From positions 1 through 64,000 of the forward strand of contig NZ_JMKP01000008.1 of assembly GCF_000685805.1 (NCBI RefSeq): a stretch of 64,000 bases of DNA, written 5' to 3'. Of the stretch, positions 1 to 11,860 are shown piece after piece. The position numbers were made by a program, and so were the translations under genes. The stretch's first letter is position 1, and every line of letters starts with the position of its first letter. This stretch comes from Psychrobacter phenylpyruvicus DSM 7000 = NBRC 102152. Its GTDB lineage: Bacteria > Pseudomonadota > Gammaproteobacteria > Pseudomonadales > Moraxellaceae. The notes below the pieces were generated by a model. It searched no databases. It was given only the letters and a program-made list of their open reading frames with translations, and was not told the DNA's origin.

Positions 1-324
1 TATTTTAAATTGCTTAAAAGTGCAGGACTTCAGCTAGAGTCCTGGTTACAGCAAAGTGGAGACGCTTATTTTAAGCGGTTGTTGATTGCCTCTCAGGCTT
101 GTACGCTCGTGTGGCGTATTATGCAAGCATCTGATAAACAGTCACAAGAGTTTGCTTTGTTTTTAGTGCGCCTCTCAGGTCGGCAAATGAAACGCAGCAA
201 ACCAATAACCGCACCTGCTGTGATGGCAGGATTGTTCCAGTGGCTTAATTTTACCGAACTGGTAAATCATTATCCCCCTGACAAACTGCGTGAATTCGCT
301 GATGCCGCTAGTAAATTTGTGTAG
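1..324 (+). mobile_element. IS4-like transposase, C-terminal end (5' part outside window)
   Basis: The reading frame is open from the first base, so this is the 3' end of a gene that starts outside the window. The residues LLKSAGLQLESWLQQSG followed by a helical segment, and the later KRSKPITAPAVMAG stretch, resemble the C-terminal end of IS4-family DDE transposases, where the last catalytic Glu region precedes a long helical tail. The DDE residues themselves are not in view. The stop codon lies only six bases before the first Met of a truncated choline transporter read in the same frame, so the element probably inserted into, or recombined with, that gene. The terminal inverted repeat cannot be defined because the other end is missing. 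Family assignment is by motif memory only. Confidence 0.6.
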
Positions 325-330
325 ATACCT

Positions 331-1053
331 ATGCCTGCATGGCAGCGGACATTTTGGGTAGTTATTCAGGGTGTGGTTGCATCAGTATTACTATTGGCTG
401 GCGGTTTAACTGCCTTGCAAACCGTTGCTATTGTTAGTGCCCTGCCATTTGCCATTATTTTGCTCATCTCGATGGGAGGTATGTGGCGAGCATTGATTAT
501 TGAAGAGCATCGTACTGACAGCTTGGAGCAGGATAATCGCTTACCGCCGCATTTATTAACTCCCAGTGCTTGGCGCGAGCGTATTGATTATCTAACTAAG
601 CAGCCGACACGCGATGAGGTATTAAGCTACATTCGAGAGGTGGTAGAAGTAGCAATGCATCAAGTAGCCGATAAGTTTATAGATTCTGGCTGGCAAGCCA
701 AGGCGGAATTCGATGAGGTAAATAATCGAGCCATCTTGCAATTACAGCGTGGAGAAGAAGTAGACTTTACTTATGAGGTGCGACTGGCCGAGCACGATAT
801 TCCAGATTATTATCAACAAAGCGGTGCTCATGTAGGTCAACTGCATCATTATCGTGCTGAGGTTTATCTACGCCGCGGGGGCCTAACTTATGACTTATAT
901 GGTTATCAATCAGATGCAGTGATTAATGATATTATTGATCAGTTTGAAAAATATCTGCACTTCTTGAATGTTTCGCCTGACAGCTTACCGTGGCGCATGG
1001 AGATGCATGATGAAGGACTGGTTGTTGAGTCTAGCAGCGAGTTTGACAAATAG
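331..1053 (+). pseudogene. betT: BCCT-family choline/betaine transporter (BetT-like), 5'-truncated remnant
   Basis: The 240 residues match the end of BetT-type BCCT transporters. There is one complete late transmembrane helix, rich in Val, Leu and Gly (residues 8-30), then a second hydrophobic segment (33-50), then the long cytoplasmic domain that distinguishes BetT from shorter BCCT proteins. Intact BetT proteins are about 650-700 residues with 12 helices, so roughly the first two thirds are missing. The remnant begins next to the transposase tail at its left, with no room for a promoter or ribosome site of its own. It is therefore most likely a dead gene left by an insertion or deletion. 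The C-terminal domain in intact relatives senses osmotic stress; here it is unlikely to work. Confidence 0.7.
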
Positions 1054-1103
1054 TCTGATTAACCTTTTAAAACTTGAGTTTTAACGCTGAGTCTTTACAA
1101 TAC

Positions 1104-1136
1104 GAGCTTGCTCTTAAATAGGGCAAGCTCTTTTTT
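1104..1136 (+). terminator. Rho-independent terminator after the betT remnant
   Basis: An 8-bp perfect stem (1104-1111 with 1123-1130) is followed directly by six T residues. It sits 50 bases after the betT stop codon. Confidence 0.8.
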
Positions 1137-1221
1137 ATGAGAATATTAAATCTTTAAATGACTGGATATATTCAGTTACGTGACACACTCTCATTCTTCT
1201 AAGCTAGTAAATGGCCTAAAA

Positions 1222-2247
1222 ATGACTTTTATTACCGAAAATAATACACATCCTTTGCTACAGCCACTTTATATCGGTGGATTGGAAATTCAAAACCGAC
1301 TGATGGTAGCTCCAATGGCTGGGGTAACAGACAATCCGTTTCGACGCTTATGTAAGTCGTTTGGGGCAGGTCATGCTGTCAGCGAAATGATGACCGCAGA
1401 TGCCACCTTATATGCGCATAAAAAGTCATTATTCCGAGCTAACTTTGAGGGAGAGATTGCGCCAATCTCAGCTCAAATTGCAGGTGCTGACGTGGATAAA
1501 ATCGCTGAAGCTGCCCAGTATCAGGTTAATAACGGGGCGCAAATTATTGATATCAATATGGGCTGCCCGGCAAAAAAAGTATGTCGTAAGCTGGCAGGCT
1601 CAGCCTTGCTGAAAGACGAAGAGTTGGTGGCTAGATTGCTTGATGCTACGGTGGCCGCTGTCGATGCCCCTGTTACCTTAAAAACCCGTTTGGGTTATGA
1701 GAATGGTCAAGAAAATATCTTACGAGTAGCCAAAAGAGCAGAAGAGGCGGGCATTGCTGCTATCGCCATTCATGGACGTACTCGTGAAGATAAGTATGGC
1801 GGAAAAGCGCGTTACGATTTAATTCGTGAAGTTAAAGAAATGGTCAACATTCCAGTGATTGCCAATGGCGACATCGACAGTCCAGAGAAGGCTATCGAAG
1901 TGTATGAGCAAACTGGCTGTGATGCAATTATGATTGGTCGAGCTGCCCAAGGTCAGCCTTGGCTATTCCGGGATATCGCCCATTATTTGCAAACAGGGGA
2001 AAGGTTGCCAGAGCCAACTATTGATGAGCTGCGAGAGATTGTGCTAACACATCTTGAAGAGCTGTATGCTTTTTATGGTGAGTACTCAGGATGCCGTATC
2101 TCACGCAAACACATTGCGTGGTACACGTCCGGTATCGAAGATTCAAACGCTTTTCGACAAGCCATGTATAGTGAAGAGACTACGGCAGGACAGTACAAAG
2201 TCGTTGATAAGTTTTTGTCTTCTCAAAAGCTTAGAGAAGGGGCCTAA
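1222..2247 (+). CDS. dusB: tRNA-dihydrouridine synthase B
   Basis: This FMN enzyme reduces uridine to dihydrouridine in the D-loop of tRNA using NADPH. The protein shows the Dus barrel start NRLMVAPMAGVTDNPFRR, the catalytic-Cys motif INMGCPAKKV, the FMN-phosphate-binding region IHGRTREDKYGG, and the late motif ANGDIDSPEKA followed by MIGRAAQGQPWLF. The MGCPAKKV and GRAAQGxPW forms fit the DusB branch. I chose the ATG at 1222 (341 residues) because it gives the usual DusB length. A GTG at 1180 in the same frame would add 14 residues, and neither has a clear ribosome site. In many gammaproteobacteria dusB is followed by fis; here it is not. Confidence 0.9.
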   Translation: MTFITENNTHPLLQPLYIGGLEIQNRLMVAPMAGVTDNPFRRLCKSFGAGHAVSEMMTADATLYAHKKSLFRANFEGEIAPISAQIAGADVDKIAEAAQYQVNNGAQIIDINMGCPAKKVCRKLAGSALLKDEELVARLLDATVAAVDAPVTLKTRLGYENGQENILRVAKRAEEAGIAAIAIHGRTREDKYGGKARYDLIREVKEMVNIPVIANGDIDSPEKAIEVYEQTGCDAIMIGRAAQGQPWLFRDIAHYLQTGERLPEPTIDELREIVLTHLEELYAFYGEYSGCRISRKHIAWYTSGIEDSNAFRQAMYSEETTAGQYKVVDKFLSSQKLREGA

Positions 2248-2249
2248 TT

Positions 2250-2274
2250 TAGTCACACTACCTAAGTGCGACTA
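2250..2274 (+). terminator. Candidate hairpin after dusB
   Basis: A 10-bp stem with one A/C mismatch (2250-2259 with 2265-2274) starts three bases after the dusB stop codon. There is no T-run behind it, so termination by this hairpin alone is uncertain. Confidence 0.35.
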
Positions 2275-2332
2275 GGTTTCTGTGCTAAATTGAGTTACAT
2301 TAACTCTAAGCCATTCATTTGAGAGTGAACCT

Positions 2333-4027
2333 ATGCTTGATACGTTAAATAATACCCAAGTTGAGAATGTAGCTTGCTCTTCAAGGGTATCATCAGTCCC
2401 AGTTTTAACGGTCGATGGTCTCAGTATTTATAGCGCTCATGAGGTGTTGGTTCAGCAATTGTCTTATCAGATACATCGGGGTGAAACGCTGGCTATTGTC
2501 GGTGAGTCGGGGTCAGGTAAGTCGTTATCTAGCTTAGCATTACTGGGTTTATTGCCACAGGACTTGCGAGTAGAGGGTCAGGTCGAGTTACAGTCATTGG
2601 GCTTGCTGCCTATTAACCAAAGCCCAAATCACTCAATGAAGAGGCAGGTCGTACGTGACAAACAGCTGAAAGCGGTGCGCGGTACAAAAATTGCGATGGT
2701 GTTTCAAGAGCCTATGACGGCACTGAACCCCTTGCACACTGTAGGCAAGCAAATTGCTGAAAGTTTACGCATAGCTGGCACGCCAAAGTCTAAAATTAAG
2801 CCGCGTATTATTGAGTTATTAAGTGACGTCAATATCAAAGACCCTGAGTCTAAGCTAAATCGCTATCCGCATGAGCTATCAGGTGGTCAGCGCCAACGGG
2901 TGATGATTGCCATGGCACTGGCACAAGACCCAGAAGTACTTATTGCTGATGAACCTACCACAGCATTAGACGTTAGCCTTCAACATGAAATCTTAGAGTT
3001 ATTGAATCGCTTGAAGCAGCAGCATGGTATGGCAATGTTGCTAATCAGTCATGATCTAAACTTAGTACGCCGCTATAGCGATAAAATAATTGTCATGCAA
3101 CAAGGGAGAGTAATTGAGCGCGGAGACAGCCACACACTATTTAATAACCCGCAGACGGCATATACTAAATTGTTAATCAGTCAGAATTTTGGTTCTCCGC
3201 TTAAGATTAACGTCAGTGATGACAGCTCTCCAGTTGTTGCAGTAAAACAGCTCTCTGTTGCTTTTCCCCAAAAAAAATCACTACTGGGCGGGGTAAGTGA
3301 GTGGATGCCGGCAGTCAAAGAATTAAGTTTTGATCTCAATCAAGGTACCTCACTAGGGATTGTCGGAGAGTCGGGTTCAGGCAAAACTACCATTGCTTTG
3401 GCTCTTGGCCGATTGTTGGGGCAACAAGCCAAAGTAAGCGGTGACATTATTATTGATAAAGTAGATATAAATAGCCTAAGCAGAAAACAGTTACGTCAAT
3501 TTCGCTCCGACATTCAAATGGTGTTTCAAGATCCGTTTGCAAGCATCAACCCTAGATTTAATGTGATGCAAATCGTCGAAGAAGGGCTGTTGATAAGAGG
3601 AGAGAGCAGGTCGCAGCGAGAGCAGGCAGTTTTAGAAGTGCTCGGCACAGTAAACCTGCCGCACAGCTTTGCTTATCGTTATCCGCATGAGTTATCTGGG
3701 GGACAACGTCAAAGGGTGGCTTTGGCTAGAGCGCTGATTATGCGGCCCAAGGTCATTATTTTAGATGAGCCTACCTCAGCCTTGGACAGTAGTACCCAAG
3801 TTGATGTGGTACAGTTACTGCGAGACATTCAGCAGCAGTATAAGATTAGCTATATTTTTATTAGCCATGATTTAAATGTGGTACAAGCTTTGTGCCATAA
3901 TATAATGGTGCTTAAAGCGGGGGAGTGTGTGGAGTTTGCTACAAGCGAGGCCCTGTTCAAAGCTCCGCAGCACCCGTATTCAAAACTGCTTATCGATACG
4001 AGTGTGCGAAGTAAGGACTTTGGTTGA
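2333..4027 (+). CDS. Peptide-type ABC transporter, fused double ATP-binding protein (YejF/DppDF-like)
   Basis: Two complete ABC ATPase domains lie in one 564-residue chain. The first has Walker A GESGSGKS (57-64), signature LSGGQRQR and Walker B LIADEPTTALD. The second has Walker A GESGSGKTT, signature LSGGQRQR, Walker B IILDEPTSALD and the H-loop YIFISHDLN. This arrangement is typical of YejF, the ATPase of oligopeptide and microcin C importers (about 530 residues), and of fused DppD-DppF proteins. No permease or binding-protein gene lies beside it, so its partners must be encoded elsewhere. The start has a fair ribosome site (GAGAGTG). The two halves differ in length because the second carries an extra segment before its Walker A. 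Confidence 0.85.
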   Translation: MLDTLNNTQVENVACSSRVSSVPVLTVDGLSIYSAHEVLVQQLSYQIHRGETLAIVGESGSGKSLSSLALLGLLPQDLRVEGQVELQSLGLLPINQSPNHSMKRQVVRDKQLKAVRGTKIAMVFQEPMTALNPLHTVGKQIAESLRIAGTPKSKIKPRIIELLSDVNIKDPESKLNRYPHELSGGQRQRVMIAMALAQDPEVLIADEPTTALDVSLQHEILELLNRLKQQHGMAMLLISHDLNLVRRYSDKIIVMQQGRVIERGDSHTLFNNPQTAYTKLLISQNFGSPLKINVSDDSSPVVAVKQLSVAFPQKKSLLGGVSEWMPAVKELSFDLNQGTSLGIVGESGSGKTTIALALGRLLGQQAKVSGDIIIDKVDINSLSRKQLRQFRSDIQMVFQDPFASINPRFNVMQIVEEGLLIRGESRSQREQAVLEVLGTVNLPHSFAYRYPHELSGGQRQRVALARALIMRPKVIILDEPTSALDSSTQVDVVQLLRDIQQQYKISYIFISHDLNVVQALCHNIMVLKAGECVEFATSEALFKAPQHPYSKLLIDTSVRSKDFG

Positions 4028-4031
4028 TTTA

Positions 4032-4061
4032 GTTAGATTGAGTAGATTGTATTAATCTAAC
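4032..4061. terminator. Candidate bidirectional hairpin between convergent genes
   Basis: A perfect 8-bp inverted repeat, GTTAGATT (4032-4039) and AATCTAAC (4054-4061), lies between the convergent ABC ATPase and folE stop codons. It has no marked T-run on either side. Confidence 0.35.
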
Positions 4062-4080
4062 AAATTAAGGGCTGGTACAG

Positions 4081-4686
4081 TTAAATTTTTGAGGCAGGAA
4101 CCGCCGCAAGAAACTCATTACGGGCCTGAATGTCTGTCTTAAAGTCACCAAGCATAGCCGTGGTACGAGTGCTAGACAGTTGTTTGTTGACCCCACGCAT
4201 CATCATACACATATGAGAGGCGTCCATTACCACAGCGACGCCACGACAGTTAGTAACTTCCATGATAGCATCGGCAATTTGTTTGCTTAAATTCTCTTGA
4301 ATTTGTAAACGGCGGGCATACATATCGATGATACGGGCAACTTTAGACAGACCGATGACCTTGCCGTCTGGTAAATATCCAACATGAGCCACGCCATAGA
4401 ACGGTAATAAGTGGTGTTCACATAGAGAGTAGAACTCAATATTGTGAATAAGAACCAGTTCAGGGTTGTCGGTTGGGAATACAGCATTATTGGTGACTTC
4501 TTCTAGGGTTTGATGATAGCCTTGAGTTAAATAACCAAATGCTTTTGCGGCACGAGTGGGCGTATCAACTAAGCCTGGACGGTTTAAGTCCTCACCAGTA
4601 GAAGCAATAAGTTTAGCGTACAGATCAGGACTAGGAAGCCTAGGATCTAGATTTGAAATTGAAGCGTTTGAATTAGAATCACACAT
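4081..4686 (-). CDS. folE: GTP cyclohydrolase I
   Basis: The enzyme converts GTP to 7,8-dihydroneopterin triphosphate, the first step of folate synthesis and a source of queuosine precursors. The family zinc site is visible as [12 protein letters not shown] with the second Cys in the segment [20 protein letters not shown]. The GLSKVARI motif and the C-terminal RTTAMLGDF are also typical. The ATG at 4686 gives 201 residues; a TTG at 4701 would add five. Neither has a good ribosome site. It stands alone, convergent with the ABC ATPase gene. Confidence 0.93.
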   Translation of the reverse strand: MCDSNSNASISNLDPRLPSPDLYAKLIASTGEDLNRPGLVDTPTRAAKAFGYLTQGYHQTLEEVTNNAVFPTDNPELVLIHNIEFYSLCEHHLLPFYGVAHVGYLPDGKVIGLSKVARIIDMYARRLQIQENLSKQIADAIMEVTNCRGVAVVMDASHMCMMMRGVNKQLSSTRTTAMLGDFKTDIQARNEFLAAVPASKI

Positions 4687-4905
4687 AGTTATTAGTAGCA
4701 AATTAAAAGAATGTTATAGCTTAACGGCTACAAATAAATTGTAAAGGTCTTTGTCAAAAAATAGCTGAGTATTTCTCAGTTTGGCACAAAAAAAACTCAT
4801 AATGCCCTCTAACTCTTGAGTTTTGTATTATTATTCTATTTTTGACATTGAATTTAAATAAATGCCCCTCAAAAAGATTTGGGCTAAACCAATTGAAAAT
4901 TAAAA

Positions 4906-4922
4906 TAAGGGAGTGGTTTGTG
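4906..4922 (+). promoter_or_regulatory. Ribosome-binding site that decides the fabI start
   Basis: AAGGGAG at 4906-4912 lies seven bases before the GTG at 4920. This excludes the longer reading from a TTG at 4842, whose extra 26 residues do not resemble any FabI N-terminus. Confidence 0.8.
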
Positions 4923-5729
4923 AAATTATTACAAGGTAAACGTTTTGTGGTAACTGGTATTGCCAGCAAGCTATCTATTGCTTGGGCAATCGCAGAAGCA
5001 TTGCACAGAGAAGGGGCATCATTGATTTTAACTTACCCCAATGACAAGATGAAAAAGCGGGTGGAGATGGCTGCTGAGCAGTTTGCAGCGGATATGATTC
5101 TGCCTTGTGATGTGGCTTCTGATGCAGAGATTGAAACTTGCTTCGCAGCGGTTGCCGAGCATTGGCCAGAGGGAATTGATGGGGTGGTACATGCTATTGG
5201 ATTTGCCCCTGCTGAAGAGCTAAATGGTGACTTTACTGAAGTCACAAGCAGAGAAGGTAGTGCCATTGCTCATGATATTTCGGCTTATAGCTTTGTGGCT
5301 TTGGCACGTGCTTCACGTGAATTATTGGCAAAACGTCAAGGCTCTTTATTGACTCTGACCTACCAAGGCAGCACTGCCGTTATCCCGAACTATAATGTGA
5401 TGGGTATGGCCAAAGCGAGTCTAGAAGCCAGCGTTCGTTATTTAGCGACCTCATTGGGCGGTGAAGGTATCAGAGTCAATGCTATTTCTGCAGGTCCAAT
5501 TCGTACCTTAGCGGCCAGTGGCATTAAGTCATTTCGTAGAGTGTTAGATGTGAATGCTAAGATTGCACCTCTACAGCGTAACGTAGACCAAATGGAGGTG
5601 GGTAATGCGGCTTTATTCTTGTTATCGCCTTGGGCTTCAGGCATTACCGGTGAAATCTTATTTGTTGATGCAGGGTTTAATACAGTAGGGATTAGTGAGC
5701 AATTGCTGCATCTAGATGAAGAGCAATAA
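4920..5729 (+). CDS. fabI: Enoyl-[acyl-carrier-protein] reductase (NADH)
   Basis: FabI performs the last reduction in each round of fatty-acid elongation, using NADH. The protein starts [20 protein letters not shown], the standard FabI beginning, and keeps the two catalytic tyrosines in the segment [35 protein letters not shown] and the closing [15 protein letters not shown] are also FabI hallmarks. The length of 269 residues fits the family. Translation starts at GTG. A terminator follows about 60 bases after the stop. Its neighbours are folE upstream (divergent) and a small acidic gene downstream (convergent). Confidence 0.95.
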   Translation: MKLLQGKRFVVTGIASKLSIAWAIAEALHREGASLILTYPNDKMKKRVEMAAEQFAADMILPCDVASDAEIETCFAAVAEHWPEGIDGVVHAIGFAPAEELNGDFTEVTSREGSAIAHDISAYSFVALARASRELLAKRQGSLLTLTYQGSTAVIPNYNVMGMAKASLEASVRYLATSLGGEGIRVNAISAGPIRTLAASGIKSFRRVLDVNAKIAPLQRNVDQMEVGNAALFLLSPWASGITGEILFVDAGFNTVGISEQLLHLDEEQ

Positions 5730-5790
5730 GTCAGCTCATCGCCATTCTTTCTTTGCAAATACGTATAATGGCAATTTAAATATAATAAAA

Positions 5791-5816
5791 AAGACGCTTT
5801 TAAAGCGTCTTTATTT
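5791..5816 (+). terminator. Rho-independent terminator after fabI
   Basis: A self-complementary segment, AAGACGCTTT paired with AAAGCGTCTT (5791-5811), ends in a short T-rich tail and is preceded by an A-run. It could therefore stop transcription from both fabI and the small gene on the other strand. Confidence 0.75.
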
Positions 5817-5845
5817 ATCTTTATATATATTTAATAGTTGCCGAA

Positions 5846-6016
5846 TTATTTGCTATCTTGATCATTAGAGTCATGTTCTTCATGCTCGTGCATACCTTGC
5901 ATCATGTCTAAGGCGCAATCATTGGTACGTTGCTGATCCTTTTTGTCTAAATGATCCTGATTAATATCATTACGGGCCATTTTCGTAGTCTTATTTACTG
6001 TATTATCATCTGCCAT
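5846..6016 (-). CDS. Small acidic His/Asp-rich protein, unknown function (56 aa)
   Basis: A short gene with a strong ribosome site (AAGGAGA, eight bases before the ATG). The 56 residues are very hydrophilic, with no signal peptide or membrane segment. They are rich in Asp, Asn, Lys and Gln, with one Cys in TNDCALDMMQ and a His/Glu cluster, GMHEHEEHD, near the end. That cluster could bind a metal, but this is only a guess from composition. Reading frame, ribosome site and the shared terminator behind it all support a real gene. I do not recognise a family. Confidence 0.6.
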   Translation of the reverse strand: MADDNTVNKTTKMARNDINQDHLDKKDQQRTNDCALDMMQGMHEHEEHDSNDQDSK

Positions 6017-6235
6017 GGTGATTCTCCTTATTAGAGCACTTCAGCTGTTATTGTAAAAATAGTCTAATAACTTATTAGAACCATAACCCAATAACAAAGT
6101 GCATTATTGATTACACACAATTTCATTATAAAACCAAATCAAGTAAAGTGTGTGTACAAATGTAAACTAATAAAGAGATGAAGTTAATAAGTCCTGAATA
6201 ACCCCTAAAATATGTCGCTAATGTAAATATAGCGC

Positions 6236-7444
6236 TTAACTTTCAAGCTCTGATCCAAAGTCTGACTCAAGCTCTGAGTCAAAGTCTAACCAAACCCAGC
6301 TGTTTTCAAGCCAGCTCATAACAGTTTCAATGGATAATTTGGCTGCCAAAAAATCCTCATAAGTTAGGCTATCCGCATCTGCCAGGCGCTTTAATAGCCT
6401 TGCTTCAGAATCACTAATATCCTCTAAAGGTTGACCGTTGGCGTACACTATTAGCTGATCATCAAGCTCAGTGTAAATTAGGCGGCTGCTATAATCGGTT
6501 CTAATTACCGCGCTCTCTGATAAGGCTTGCTGTAACTCTTCTTCATCTAGGCTATCTTCTGGCACTAAAAGCTCATACTGGCGTTTACTGACCACCTCAC
6601 TGACAGCTTCTGCAACCAGTTGTTCACCTTTGTCAGATTGTAGTAGCTCAAGTAATTGCTGCTTTATCTGTGAAATACTGTTTTGATTTAGCTTCCCAGG
6701 AGTTTGTAAGGGTTGATCTAATAACAGTGGCGTGAAGAGTGAAGGCTCAGTAGTTGCGGCATCGACCAAGCTGTCTAACACTTGCATTAAATTTGGACGT
6801 CTAAAGCCAAAAGAGAAGGTTAAGCAATCATCTTGGGCCACACCATAATGCGACAGTTTAGGAGGTACATACAGCACATCGCCTGGCTCCAATACTTCAT
6901 CAAAAATTATCTCTCCCATGTCATCAAAGATACGAATGGGCTGATTTTCAATAAATTCGGTGTTCTCGTTGCAATATTTGCCAAGTTGCCAACGTCTGTG
7001 GCCGAAGCCTTGTGCTAAAAACACATCATACTCATCATAATGCTTGCCCACCGAGCCTCCGTTCGGAGCATAGGACACCATAATGTCATCTCGTTGCCAC
7101 TGCGGAATAAAGTTAAAGGCATTCCACAGCTGCCCTAGTTCAGGCGACCATTGTTCTAGGTTTTGTACCAATACCGTCCACTGCTCAGGCAAATCAGCGA
7201 ACATCTCTTCTGTTAGCGGGCTTTGTTGCAACTGCCACTGCTCGCCAGTTTCAGTTTTATTTTGGGTGATAAGACGAGAGGTGGCGGCTTCATCCAGACT
7301 TAGACCTAAGATATCTTCCGGTTCAAACATACCTTTTAATTGCGGCAACCCTTGTTTGATAAGTAGTGGCTTTTTTTGCCAATATTCAGCTAAGAATTGT
7401 TCGGGGGTAAGGGTATTAGGTAAACAAAAATTAACGGGTGTCAT
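6236..7444 (-). CDS. roxA: Ribosomal protein uL16 arginine hydroxylase (YcfD/RoxA-type JmjC oxygenase)
   Basis: A 2-oxoglutarate- and Fe(II)-dependent oxygenase that hydroxylates an arginine of ribosomal protein L16 in E. coli. The iron triad is visible: His135 and Asp137 in GKHYDEYDVFL, and His199 in PPKLSHYGVAQDD. GHRRWQLG and EPGDVLYVPP are also typical of the YcfD branch of cupin/JmjC folds. At 402 residues it is slightly longer than E. coli YcfD (373). The extra length includes an acidic, internally repeated C-terminal tail (SELES twice in the last 15 residues). It has a single-gene layout. Confidence 0.85.
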   Translation of the reverse strand: MTPVNFCLPNTLTPEQFLAEYWQKKPLLIKQGLPQLKGMFEPEDILGLSLDEAATSRLITQNKTETGEQWQLQQSPLTEEMFADLPEQWTVLVQNLEQWSPELGQLWNAFNFIPQWQRDDIMVSYAPNGGSVGKHYDEYDVFLAQGFGHRRWQLGKYCNENTEFIENQPIRIFDDMGEIIFDEVLEPGDVLYVPPKLSHYGVAQDDCLTFSFGFRRPNLMQVLDSLVDAATTEPSLFTPLLLDQPLQTPGKLNQNSISQIKQQLLELLQSDKGEQLVAEAVSEVVSKRQYELLVPEDSLDEEELQQALSESAVIRTDYSSRLIYTELDDQLIVYANGQPLEDISDSEARLLKRLADADSLTYEDFLAAKLSIETVMSWLENSWVWLDFDSELESDFGSELES

Positions 7445-7612
7445 AAGTAATCCAAGGTGGTTAATTCATTTTTGTTGACCATTTAGACGGTCAGCTATTT
7501 ATATTGTTGTTAAGGTTAGAGTAGGGAAATAATATTAAATCTAGCTTTAGTATGCTATTTTAATGCTTTATCATCGTTGCTTAAACGAGTTTATATAAAT
7601 TCTAGGATAGTT

Positions 7613-7801
7613 ATGAAAAAATTAACGCTATTAACCATTATCATTAGCAGTATCATGATACAAGGTTGCGTACACAAGTTGGTTACGGTGCCAGTTAAAG
7701 TGGCCTATAAAACTACCAAAGGGGTAGTTAAAGGCACTGTGGCCGTGGGTAAAGCCATTATACCTGGTGGTGATGATGATAAGGATGATAAAAAAGACTA
7801 A
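7613..7801 (+). CDS. Small lipoprotein with a VPVKVAYKTTKGVVKG core
   Basis: The 62-residue product has a short signal peptide (MKKLTLLTIIISSIMIQGC) ending in a lipobox with Cys at residue 19, so it is a predicted lipoprotein. The mature part is short: VHKLVTVPVKVAYKTTKG, a Val/Gly-rich segment, then a charged Asp/Lys tail. I recall similar small lipoproteins in Acinetobacter and Psychrobacter with no known function. The ATG at 7613 is preceded by AGGATAG; an upstream in-frame start at 7577 would spoil the signal peptide. Confidence 0.7.
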   Translation: MKKLTLLTIIISSIMIQGCVHKLVTVPVKVAYKTTKGVVKGTVAVGKAIIPGGDDDKDDKKD

Positions 7802-7869
7802 CAATCAACTGTACTAGCTAAGATTTATGGTTAGTTGCTATAACTCAGAGTTACTATAATCCAGTGTTA

Positions 7870-8616
7870 TTATAATTTAGGGCCGTTTGAATAGACGGCT
7901 TTTTTGTCGTTTAAGCCAATCTGCTTCAAATAGATTAAGCTTGAACCAATCAATGCGCCAATGAATGCCAATAGAATGTCTTTTTGTGCATCCCAAATAT
8001 CACCTTGTTGACCATTATAGGCTTCAGCAGATTCAGGCGATAAGGTAACTCCCAATATCCATTCAAATAACTCATATAGAGCACTGGTGGCTAAGTTAAA
8101 TTGCAGCACCAGTAATAAAATGGTCTTCAAAGATAGAGTAGGCATTAAGTAATGAAAAACATCTTTCATTAACGGCAGTAATAGTAGGCCATAACAAAAG
8201 TGAACCAGCCTATCATACATATTCCGCTGCCAACCAAACACCTCATTTAAATTAATGCCAAACAGATTCTGGGTCCATTCATTATAGGGAACATAAGAGT
8301 ATAGGTATCTAGCACCTATGATATGTATCACTATAAACAAACTTGCCAGCACAAACGAGGTCGTTGTGCTGGCAAGATATCGATAGCATGCCCAGACCAT
8401 AGCCATAAAAACTACAGTACCTAACTGGTGCAGCAAATAATCATTCCAACTTAAAGGATTGATACTGGCTAGCAGCATAGCAATGCTAACAATTATCAGG
8501 CAAGCTATAACTATTGAGTTATAACCTGTAAAGCCTTTATTATGATGCTCACTGCTAGTATTGCTATCACTGTTATTGGTACTATGCGTTGAACTTCCTT
8601 GTTCTGTATGAGTCAT
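7870..8616 (-). CDS. YjdF-type inner-membrane protein (DUF2238)
   Basis: The 248-residue protein has a hydrophilic Ser/Asn-rich N-terminus followed by several hydrophobic helices. The segment NEVFGWQRNMYDRLVHFCYG, the ALYELFEWILG motif and GDIWDAQKDILLAFIGALIG are typical of the DUF2238/YjdF family, whose function is unknown. The conserved acidic and His residues lie within or near helices, which could suggest transport or a membrane enzyme, but nothing here proves either. It lies 48 bases downstream of purB on the same strand and may be cotranscribed with it. Confidence 0.7.
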   Translation of the reverse strand: MTHTEQGSSTHSTNNSDSNTSSEHHNKGFTGYNSIVIACLIIVSIAMLLASINPLSWNDYLLHQLGTVVFMAMVWACYRYLASTTTSFVLASLFIVIHIIGARYLYSYVPYNEWTQNLFGINLNEVFGWQRNMYDRLVHFCYGLLLLPLMKDVFHYLMPTLSLKTILLLVLQFNLATSALYELFEWILGVTLSPESAEAYNGQQGDIWDAQKDILLAFIGALIGSSLIYLKQIGLNDKKAVYSNGPKL

Positions 8617-8664
8617 TGAAAGGGCCGCTATAATTTAACAGTAATTTGGCTATAGGCTATAAAA

Positions 8665-10077
<1,413 letters not shown>

Positions 10078-10272
10078 TCAACTCAGTGGGTTAATGAAAA
10101 AGAGTAATAAAAACGCAGTTTAAAAACGACAAATAACACAAGGCTGTAGTTATTAACAGCAAAATTCTATAAATAACAGATAAATCAAAATGAGCTCAGC
10201 TCTTAGGTTTAATGGCGTATAATTATAGCAAGTAATTATGATAAGTGACTTGTTAAGTCTGATAAATTAGCT

Positions 10273-10497
10273 TTATACCGAAGCAGCTGCATCGAATATA
10301 GCACTAATGAATATATACCATAAAAATAAAGAGCCAATTAAGTAAGCCACAGCAATAGCATATAAAAAAATAAGTCTATTCTTTGAATAGTCTGGCTTCA
10401 ATTTATTAGAGAACGAACGAATAGCTGCAATCAAGCAAAATAAAATAGCAAGCCATATAAAAGCTAACATCAGAAGAAACGTCATACCTTTGTCCAT
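10273..10497 (-). CDS. Small two-helix membrane protein, unknown
   Basis: The 74-residue product has two clear hydrophobic helices (about residues 5-26 and 43-66) separated by a basic loop (RSFSNKLKPDYSKNR). No signal peptide or known motif is visible. The ATG at 10497 begins just before the first helix; a TTG further up would add a non-hydrophobic lead and lacks a ribosome site. It lies between mnmA and purB on the same strand. Without a strong ribosome site the call is tentative. Confidence 0.45.
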   Translation of the reverse strand: MDKGMTFLLMLAFIWLAILFCLIAAIRSFSNKLKPDYSKNRLIFLYAIAVAYLIGSLFLWYIFISAIFDAAASV

Positions 10498-10597
10498 AAC
10501 AAGCCCATGTCTATAAGAAATATTAAGCTTTTTAAAGTAACACAAGCATGATCATGAAACACAAAGGCATTCAGTAACCTAAGAAAATAGTGATAAA

Positions 10598-11833
<1,236 letters not shown>

Positions 11834-11860
11834 CTAAATTATAACACTGATAGGCAAATA

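Noticed and set aside
4842-4919. Longer fabI reading from a TTG at 4842
   Set aside because: The extra residues do not fit FabI, and a strong ribosome site supports GTG at 4920.
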